A stretch of DNA of 64,000 bases, from contig JAHBAS020000006.1 in NCBI GenBank assembly GCA_018499965.2, positions 1-64,000 on the forward strand. Reading direction: 5' to 3'. A program made the translations under genes and the position numbers. The notes beneath the pieces were generated by a model that worked only from the letters and a program-made list of their open reading frames with translations, searched no databases and was not told the DNA's origin. Each line of letters opens with the position of its first letter. Position 1 is the first letter of the stretch. Positions 58,167 to 64,000 of the stretch are shown one piece after another. Source of the stretch: Candidatus Uhrbacteria bacterium. GTDB taxonomy: Bacteria; Patescibacteriota; Patescibacteriia; 2-12-FULL-60-25.

Positions 58167-59077
58167 TCATGATGAAACGTCCATCGGGTTTGGGTCGCGG
58201 ATTAGGCGCGCTCATTCCGCCGTCACAAGGCGGAACTTTTTCTTCCACGCGTCCGGCGGACCTTGAAGTCCCGCTTTCCGCTCCGCAAGAAGACGCTCCG
58301 GTTGCGCTCGGCGTGTATCGTGAGGTCCCGATCGCGGACGTCGAAGCGAATCCGCATCAGCCCCGAAAACATTTCGATCATGCGGCGCTCGAAGATCTCG
58401 TGTCTTCCATTCGTGATCGTGGCATCATCGAGCCACTGGTCGTGACAGAACGTGGGGATGGGAAATATGAACTCATCGCCGGTGAACGGCGATTGCGCGC
58501 CGCGAATATCGCCGGGCTCCGCGTAGTCCCGTGCGTGGTGCGCGAACAAACGGATGATCGGGAAAAATTGGAACTGGCGATCATCGAAAACGTGCAGCGC
58601 CATGATTTGAATCCAATCGAAGAAGCGTTAGCCTATCAACGCCTGATCGACGAATTCGGACTCACGCAAGATGAAGTGGGCGTACGCGTAGGCAAGAGCC
58701 GTCCGCAGGTGGGGAACATCGTTCGATTGTTGCAACTGCCAAACGAGATCCAGCAGGCGCTCATGGAACGGAAAATTTCCGCGTCGAATGCACGTACGCT
58801 TTTATCGTTGCCGACGGATGCGGAGCGCATGGAATTATTCCGCGCCATGCTTTCGCAGAACTTCACGGTTCGTCAAACCGAGGAGCGCGTTGGTCATACG
58901 CGCGCGCCTCGTACGCCGGTTGACCCGAATCTCGCAGAGCAGGAACGACATCTTCGCGAACAGATCGGGCATCGTGTTTCGATCAAGCGATCGCCTTCCG
59001 GCGAGGGAGAGATCCGTATCGCGTTCCAGTCCGAGGAAGATTTGATGGACGTGTGTCGACGGTTAGGAGGGGAATAG
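58163..59077 (+). CDS. parB: chromosome-partitioning protein ParB
   Basis: A 304-residue ParB/Spo0J. The CTP-binding N-terminal domain has NPHQPRKHFD and GERRLRAANIAGLRVVPCVV; the HTH that binds parS is in the LTQDEVGVRVGKSRPQVGNIVRLLQLP region; the short C-terminal domain dimerises. Three in-frame Met codons (MIMMKRP) are possible starts. No parS-like TGTTTCACGTGAAACA site was found in the window by eye. Confidence 0.95.
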   Translation: MIMMKRPSGLGRGLGALIPPSQGGTFSSTRPADLEVPLSAPQEDAPVALGVYREVPIADVEANPHQPRKHFDHAALEDLVSSIRDRGIIEPLVVTERGDGKYELIAGERRLRAANIAGLRVVPCVVREQTDDREKLELAIIENVQRHDLNPIEEALAYQRLIDEFGLTQDEVGVRVGKSRPQVGNIVRLLQLPNEIQQALMERKISASNARTLLSLPTDAERMELFRAMLSQNFTVRQTEERVGHTRAPRTPVDPNLAEQERHLREQIGHRVSIKRSPSGEGEIRIAFQSEEDLMDVCRRLGGE

Positions 59078-59096
59078 TGCCAGAACCCATCCCTAG

Positions 59097-59132
59097 CCCT
59101 TCCCTTGTCAGGGAAGGGGATAAGATTTTTTT
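59097..59132 (+). terminator. terminator of parAB
   Basis: CCCTTCCCT-tgtc-AGGGAAGGG then GATAAGATTTTTTT. A second hairpin CTCCCCT-gata-AGGGGAG follows at 59145-59163. Confidence 0.8.
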
Positions 59133-59184
59133 AAAAAGAAAAAGTCTCCCCTGATAAGGGGAGATTTAGAGGGGTTTGTATCTC

Positions 59185-59213
59185 TTGCCAATCCGGCTCG
59201 ATAGCCTTACGCT
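59185..59213 (+). promoter_or_regulatory. promoter of rel (leaderless)
   Basis: TTGCCA (59185-59190), 17-base spacer, TACGCT (59208-59213), then only six bases before the ATG at 59220. Confidence 0.65.
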
Positions 59214-59219
59214 TATTTC

Positions 59220-60731
59220 ATGTCACGGCCTCAACCAACGATCGAAGACATCATTCAAGAGGCGCTACAAAATGATCCGAATGCGGACGTTGAAACGCTT
59301 CGGGCGGCTTTTGCGTTTGCGGATGAAGCGCACGCGGGTCAGAAGCGAGCGAGCGGCGAGCCGTACATCAACCACTGTTTGTTTACGGCCATGTATTTGG
59401 CGGAAATGCGATTGCCAGTCAACATGATCGTGGCTGGATTGCTGCACGACGTTCCGGAGGATACGGCGAAGACGAGCGAAGAGATCGAGGCGAAGTTCGG
59501 TAAAGATGTGGCGACCATGATCGCGGGCATCACCAAACTCGGTCGCATTAAGTATCGTGGCATTGAACGGTACGTGGAAAACCTTCGAAAGATGTTTTTA
59601 GCCATGGCCGAAGATATCCGTGTCATCATCATCAAGTTCGCAGATCGATTGCACAATCTCGAGACGCTCGAATCCCTCCCTCCGAAAAAAGCCTATCGCG
59701 TAGCGCTTGAATCGCTCGAAATTTATGCGCCGATCGCCAACCGTCTTGGAATGGGTGAAATGAAAGGGCGATTGGAAGACGCTTCGTTCAAGTACGTGTA
59801 TCCCAAGGAATACGAATGGACGCTTTCGCTCGCGCAATCCACGCGTGAAGGTAAGCGGGAATACCTTACGGATGTGATTGAAAAAACGGATCAGGCATTG
59901 GCCGAAGCTGGGGTGAAGCATATCGAGGTCCATGGCCGCTCCAAGCATCTCTATTCGTTATATCGCAAGCTGCTTCGTCAGGATCGAGACATCGCGCGCA
60001 TCTACGACCTTATCGCCGTACGCGTGATCGCCCCGACGGTTGCGGATTGTTACGCAGCGCTTGGAGTGATTCATGGCGTATGGACCCCGCTAAAAGGACG
60101 TATTAAGGACTATATCGCCACGCCAAAGCCGAACGGATATTCGTCGCTGCATACCACGGTGTTCTGCGAAGAAGGGGAGATCGTTGAGTTCCAAATTCGT
60201 ACGCAAGAGCTCCATAATCGAGCGGAGTACGGTATTGCCGCACACTGGCAGTACGATGAGCATAAAGGGAAAGAAGATCATGTTACGCGAAAAGCGCCGG
60301 TACACATGGACTGGATTTCGCAGCTTTCGGATTTGCATCATGAGGCATCGGACACGGGTCAGTACATCAAGATGTTGGAAGAAATGAAGATCGATCTTTT
60401 TAAAGACCGCATTTTCGTATTCACCCCAAAGGGCGATGTCATCGAATTACCGGAAGATTCAACGCCGGTTGATTTTGCCTATCAGATCCATTCGGATATC
60501 GGAAACAAGTGTACGGCCGCCAAGGTGAATAATAAAATGGAACAATTGAACGTGATGTTAAAGAGTGGAGACGTTGTAGAAATCGTCACGGATAAATCTC
60601 GTAAAGGACCGAATCCGGATTGGTTGAATTTCGTCAAAACGCGATACGCGCGGTCTAAAATCCGTCAGCATGCGCAAGCGTCGATTAAAGGCTGGATCAA
60701 GGGATTGATTCCGGGCAGTGGAAGAGGGTAG
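59220..60731 (+). CDS. rel: RelA/SpoT-type (p)ppGpp synthetase/hydrolase, short C-terminus
   Basis: A 503-residue bifunctional-type Rel protein that makes and breaks (p)ppGpp in the stringent response. The N-terminal HD hydrolase domain (LLHDVPEDT, FADRLHNLET) and synthetase domain (RIKDYIATPKPNGYSSLHTTVF, EFQIRTQELHNRAEYGIAAHW) are intact, followed by a TGS domain (FVFTPKGDVIELPEDSTPVDFAYQIH). The chain ends about 60 residues after the TGS; the helical, zinc-finger and ACT parts of long Rel proteins (about 720-750 aa) are absent. It follows parAB with its own promoter. Confidence 0.94.
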   Translation: MSRPQPTIEDIIQEALQNDPNADVETLRAAFAFADEAHAGQKRASGEPYINHCLFTAMYLAEMRLPVNMIVAGLLHDVPEDTAKTSEEIEAKFGKDVATMIAGITKLGRIKYRGIERYVENLRKMFLAMAEDIRVIIIKFADRLHNLETLESLPPKKAYRVALESLEIYAPIANRLGMGEMKGRLEDASFKYVYPKEYEWTLSLAQSTREGKREYLTDVIEKTDQALAEAGVKHIEVHGRSKHLYSLYRKLLRQDRDIARIYDLIAVRVIAPTVADCYAALGVIHGVWTPLKGRIKDYIATPKPNGYSSLHTTVFCEEGEIVEFQIRTQELHNRAEYGIAAHWQYDEHKGKEDHVTRKAPVHMDWISQLSDLHHEASDTGQYIKMLEEMKIDLFKDRIFVFTPKGDVIELPEDSTPVDFAYQIHSDIGNKCTAAKVNNKMEQLNVMLKSGDVVEIVTDKSRKGPNPDWLNFVKTRYARSKIRQHAQASIKGWIKGLIPGSGRG

Positions 60732-60777
60732 GGGCGGAGTTTTCCCGCCCGAAGTGCAAAAAGGATCTTGTTTTTGA

Positions 60778-60806
60778 TTGACAAATTGCCTTGACTGTGA
60801 TACAAT
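60778..60806 (+). promoter_or_regulatory. promoter of the coiled-coil gene
   Basis: Consensus TTGACA (60778-60783), 17-base spacer, TACAAT (60801-60806); the first in-frame ATG (60818) is 11 bases on. Confidence 0.8.
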
Positions 60807-60817
60807 ATACCTATTCT

Positions 60818-62245
60818 ATGAACCCAGAGGGCACGTCATCTATGGATCCGGTTTCGGATCCGATCGTTGATCCGTGGATCAATCAACCTGATTTTGATGA
60901 TGGTGAAAACGACGTTGTCCTTGGTGCACGTCGTAAGGAGAATAATGACGAGCAAGGCGAAGGCCGTGAAGGAAACCGTCGTCGCAAGAAAGGCAAGAAA
61001 GGCAAGGGTGGAGGTGGAGGAAACGGCGGACAGAACCAAAATCAGGGTGGTGGAAAGAAGAATAAAAGTAAGAGTGGAGGAGGCGGAGGCGGTGATAAAG
61101 GAGCGAAAGAGTATGAGCGCTTTGCGCCGGTGGAGTTGTCTCAGACCGAGCTTGAAGCTGCGATCGCATCGGTCGTAGAAGATCCTTCATTGCGCGAGCC
61201 GGAAAAAGAAGAAATCGAAGAAGTTCCATCTGAGGTCGAAATTCAGAAGACGGCTTTTTTGCAAAAATGCGATGGAGTGCTTGCACATCGAGAGGCCTGG
61301 AAAGCCGAAGCTACAATTCTACGACAGAAGGATTCGCCCTCCATTGATGAGCAGCTTCGCAAAGAGAGACTTATGAAGCGTCTTACGCTCGTAATGTATT
61401 ATGAGCGTTTTCAAAATGCCGTAAAAGAAATTGATGAATTAAAAGAGAAGCTGAAAGCGTTACAGGAAGAACAACGTCAGGACGCAATTCGTTTAAAGGC
61501 CATTTTGAAACATACGGAAGCGACTCAGGAAGAGCGAAAGAAAAGGGAAGATGCGGTCAAAGCAGCGCAGAAGGCGTTTGATATCGCAAAAGCTGCTTCA
61601 GAAGAGGCGCCAACGGAATTGAATAAAAGCGTAGATCAGTTAAATGCACAGGAAGCATTGGATGCGGCAAAGGCCGATCAGGCTGCTTTGCAAGAGCTTC
61701 CAGAAAATTGGGAGCAGATACAGGCGGGTCTCGTGAGACGAATGAGGAATCGTACGGAAAGTATTGATGAAGGAAATGATACATTCGTAGATCTTACGGA
61801 AAAGCTTGAAAAAATGATGGGGGATCTCGCTATTGTTGAACATGAAGCTGGGAATTTGGCTGATCCTCAGGCTCCAGAGGGGGAGTCTGCGATTGGGGAA
61901 CAGACGGCGGCTGATCGTGTCGCGGATCAAACGCTTCGTGTGGCGCGTGCGATGCGTCGAGGCACGGTCAAGGCGGCGAAAGTCGGAGGAAGGGTCGGAT
62001 ATATCGGTGGCATGGGAACGCTTGCCGTCGGCGCAGGTTTGCTTTCGATCCCGGGAAGATTTGTCGCAACCCAGATGGAACGCTTGTACCATTTCGCCAT
62101 GAATCCGTCCGTCTTCGGGAAAGGCGTGGATCGCATCAAGAAGTTCTATCAAGACGAGGGTCTATGGGATGGAACGAACGATGCCGTGAAATGGTTGCTC
62201 TTAGGTGATCCACAGAAGGAAGAAAAGAAGAAAGAGAAGAAATAG
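60818..62245 (+). CDS. coiled-coil protein with Lys/Gly-rich and membrane-like segments (475 aa)
   Basis: Unrecognised. The N-terminal 35 residues are acidic; about 50-95 are Lys/Gly/Asn low-complexity (RRRKKGKKGKGGGGGNGG). A long coiled coil follows (KEIDELKEKLKALQEEQRQDAIRLKAIL to AQKAFDIAKAASEEAP). Near the C-terminus a hydrophobic glycine-rich stretch (YIGGMGTLAVGAGLLSIPG) may enter the membrane. Start: ATG 60818 sits about 5 bases after the predicted transcription start; ATG 60842 follows AGAGGG and is possible. It may link membrane and nucleic acid, but that is only a guess. Confidence 0.65.
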   Translation: MNPEGTSSMDPVSDPIVDPWINQPDFDDGENDVVLGARRKENNDEQGEGREGNRRRKKGKKGKGGGGGNGGQNQNQGGGKKNKSKSGGGGGGDKGAKEYERFAPVELSQTELEAAIASVVEDPSLREPEKEEIEEVPSEVEIQKTAFLQKCDGVLAHREAWKAEATILRQKDSPSIDEQLRKERLMKRLTLVMYYERFQNAVKEIDELKEKLKALQEEQRQDAIRLKAILKHTEATQEERKKREDAVKAAQKAFDIAKAASEEAPTELNKSVDQLNAQEALDAAKADQAALQELPENWEQIQAGLVRRMRNRTESIDEGNDTFVDLTEKLEKMMGDLAIVEHEAGNLADPQAPEGESAIGEQTAADRVADQTLRVARAMRRGTVKAAKVGGRVGYIGGMGTLAVGAGLLSIPGRFVATQMERLYHFAMNPSVFGKGVDRIKKFYQDEGLWDGTNDAVKWLLLGDPQKEEKKKEKK

Positions 62246-62275
62246 TCAGGTCCGTAGGGGCGTCCCTACGTAAAT

Positions 62276-62306
62276 AAAACACCCCGATGTCCATCAGGGT
62301 GTTTTT
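62276..62306. terminator. bidirectional terminator between the coiled-coil gene and topA
   Basis: AACACCC-cgatgtccatca-GGGTGTTTTT, with A and T runs on both sides. The preceding GGTCCGTAGGGGCGTCCCTACG resembles the GTAGGGGCG head of the terminator repeats. Confidence 0.8.
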
Positions 62307-62320
62307 GATTCAGGTCTCGT

Positions 62321-64000
62321 CTATTCCTCTTCTTCTCGAACTCGGGTGTACTCGCAGGTTTCATTCGAGCATGAGATCTTCGTCTTTTTGGCGATAAGCG
62401 GCCATCCGCAGGTTGGGCACGGTTCGTCGCTCGGTTTGTCCCAGAAGGCCTGATCACAGGCTGGGTACTGGTTGCAGGCGTAAAATGTTTTGCCTTTCTT
62501 CGTTCGCTTTTCGATGATTTCGCCCTTCTTGCATTTTGGACAAATAACGCCGGTTTTCTTCTCGATGGATTTGATGTTCTTGCATTCCGGATAGCGCGAA
62601 CAGGAAAGGAATGGGCCAAAACGTCCGATTTTCTTTACCATCGGTGCATCACACTTGTCGCATTTCTCGTCCGTCGGTTCCGGAGCGGCGAGTTCCGGAG
62701 CGCCTTTGACCGGTCGCGTGCGTTTGCATTCCGGGTAGCCGCTGCAAGCCAAGAATTTTCCAAAGCGTCCATGTTTGAGAATCATGGGTTTCCCACATTT
62801 GTCGCAGACTTCGCCTTCGGCTTCGGTCTGTGCTTCTGCGTCGAGTTCTTTGCCCTGCGCTTCGAGGTTCAAGTGGAACGGGCCGTAGAAGGCTTGGAGG
62901 AGGGGTTGCCACTCCATTTCTCCTTCCGCGATTTTATCGAGTGACGCTTCAAGCCGTGCGGTAAATTCTGGATCAACGATATTCGGGAAGCGTTTGACCA
63001 AGAGGTCGTTCACTTGTCCGGCGACCTCGGTCGGCGCGAGTCGTTTGCGCTCATCGCGTTCTACGTATCCGCGGTCAATGAGTGTAGAAATGGTACTCGC
63101 ATACGTGGAAGGTCGACCAATGCCATCTTCTTCGAGTTTTTTCACGAGCGATGCATCGGAGAATCGTGCTGGCGGTTCCGTGAAGTGCTGCTTGCCTTCA
63201 ACGCTGTCTGCGGTAATAGCATCGCCTTCGTGGAGTTCCGGGAGGAGTTTGTCTTTATCCTGGTCCGGGTAGATCTTGAGGTATCCGTCAAAGACCACGT
63301 GTTGGCCCGTGGCGCGGAACGTGGCTTCGCCGCCCGTGATATCCACGGAGGTGGACATCATGCGAGCCGCTTGCATTTGCGTGGCAACCGCACGCTGCCA
63401 GATGAGTCGATAGAGCTTTAAGAGACCAGCTTCGAGGTATGGGGCCACGAGATCTGGCGTTCGGGAAACGTCCGTTGGGCGAATGGCTTCGTGCGCTTCT
63501 TGCGCGCCTTTGCTCGAAGTCTTGTGCCGGCGTGGCGCATCAAGGACGTATTCTTTGCCGTAGGTTTGTTCGATGTGCGCCTTCGCTTCCGTTAAGAATT
63601 TTTCCGAAAGGTTTTGCGAGTCTGTTCGCATGTACGTGATCAAACCGATCTGGCCTTCATTGCCGAGTTCAATACCTTCGTAGAGTTTTTGCGCAAGCGT
63701 CATCGTTTGCTTGGAGGTAAATCCAAGGCGCGTGTTCGCCGCCTGCTGCAATGTGGATGTGGTGAACGGCGCCGGGGGATTGGAGGCTTTTTCTTTGGCG
63801 CTCACGTGCGTAATGCTCCAAGACGCATTTTTGAGCTGTTCAAGAATTTCATCTGCGCGCGTCTTCGTTCCGATTTCCAGCTTGTCGATCGTCTTTCCGT
63901 TTAAGGCGTGAAGTTTGGCTTCGAATGGATCAGAGGATCCGGATCGGAACAGGCCTTCGATGCTCCAATATTCTTGCGGCACGAAGGCGAGGATCTCGCG
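62321..64000 (-). CDS. topA: DNA topoisomerase I (partial; 5' end lies beyond the window)
   Basis: The C-terminal part (about 559 codons) of a type IA topoisomerase, which relaxes negative supercoils. The reading frame runs past the right edge: REILAFVPQEYWSIE precedes the first Met of the track ORF. The active-site Tyr is in GLITYMRTDS. The body continues through GIGRPSTYASTI, then four zinc ribbons at the C-terminus (CDKCGKPM..CSGYPEC, CDKCDAPM..CSRYPEC, CPKCKKGE..CNQYPAC, CPTCGWPL..CSNETC). It ends at a bidirectional terminator. Confidence 0.97.
   Translation of the reverse strand, partial: REILAFVPQEYWSIEGLFRSGSSDPFEAKLHALNGKTIDKLEIGTKTRADEILEQLKNASWSITHVSAKEKASNPPAPFTTSTLQQAANTRLGFTSKQTMTLAQKLYEGIELGNEGQIGLITYMRTDSQNLSEKFLTEAKAHIEQTYGKEYVLDAPRRHKTSSKGAQEAHEAIRPTDVSRTPDLVAPYLEAGLLKLYRLIWQRAVATQMQAARMMSTSVDITGGEATFRATGQHVVFDGYLKIYPDQDKDKLLPELHEGDAITADSVEGKQHFTEPPARFSDASLVKKLEEDGIGRPSTYASTISTLIDRGYVERDERKRLAPTEVAGQVNDLLVKRFPNIVDPEFTARLEASLDKIAEGEMEWQPLLQAFYGPFHLNLEAQGKELDAEAQTEAEGEVCDKCGKPMILKHGRFGKFLACSGYPECKRTRPVKGAPELAAPEPTDEKCDKCDAPMVKKIGRFGPFLSCSRYPECKNIKSIEKKTGVICPKCKKGEIIEKRTKKGKTFYACNQYPACDQAFWDKPSDEPCPTCGWPLIAKKTKISCSNETCEYTRVREEEE

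Noticed and set aside
57384-59077. parS sites and replication origin near parAB
   Set aside because: No TGTTTCACGTGAAACA-like 16-mer and no DnaA-box cluster seen by eye; dnaA, dnaN and gidB are not in the window.

Overview
The window most likely comes from a member of the Candidate Phyla Radiation (Patescibacteria), probably of Parcubacteria type; I cannot place it more finely. The grounds are: a contiguous str-S10-spc ribosomal block with no rpmD (L30) between rpsE and rplO, lysine/glycine-rich extensions on several ribosomal proteins, many small single-membrane or lipobox proteins, a pseudopilin with a LamG-like domain, sparse metabolism, and roughly balanced base composition. TGA, TAG and TAA all end recognisable genes, so the code looks standard.

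Layout. 1-6.8 kb: small unknown genes, an HU protein, a LOG-family enzyme, malic enzyme, a pseudopilin, and a leftward operon of three small membrane proteins. 7-9.3 kb: rpmB (leftward), an M50 protease and a polytopic membrane protein. 9.3-27.5 kb: rpsL-rpsG-fusA, then a 2.7 kb island of six small unknown genes, then tuf, rpsJ, a long structured leader holding a terminator-like hairpin, and rplC through rplO and secY. 27.5-32.6 kb: a haem/FAD transmembrane reductase, a presenilin-like GxGD protease, adk, map, ruvX and recO. 32.6-43.1 kb: two STG-rich lipoproteins, aspS lacking the GAD insertion, scpA-scpB-D,D-peptidase, a glycosyltransferase, a cupin and secreted proteins. 43.4-46.1 kb: an initiator tRNA with an unusual anticodon loop, a GH44-type glycoside hydrolase and tRNA-Met(CAU). 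46.2-53.3 kb: a two-domain dikinase-like protein with a membrane double rhodanese, a frameshifted Cys-rich membrane protein, an M16-like protease, a 56-residue basic protein missing from the ORF track, a DUF4105-like protein and an unknown. 53.4-64 kb: typA, a zinc-ribbon protein, a purM-like gene broken by an in-frame amber codon, tRNA-Leu(CAA), parA-parB, rel, a coiled-coil protein and a partial topA.

How genes are started. Many stand-alone genes have a sigma70-like -10 box ending about 6-11 bases before the ATG, so their mRNAs should be nearly leaderless. Genes inside the S10-spc block follow a stop codon by a few bases, mostly with no Shine-Dalgarno (SD) sequence and a T just before the ATG. 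By contrast many small unknown genes carry strong SD sequences (AGGAGG, AAGGAG). A repeat made of terminator, long hairpin and -35 box lies upstream of two such gene groups.

No CRISPR array, rRNA, complete insertion sequence or integrase was seen. The most notable candidates are the C33 initiator tRNA, the leader before rplC, the amber-interrupted purM-like gene, the dikinase/rhodanese pair and the inverted terminator-hairpin-promoter repeats.
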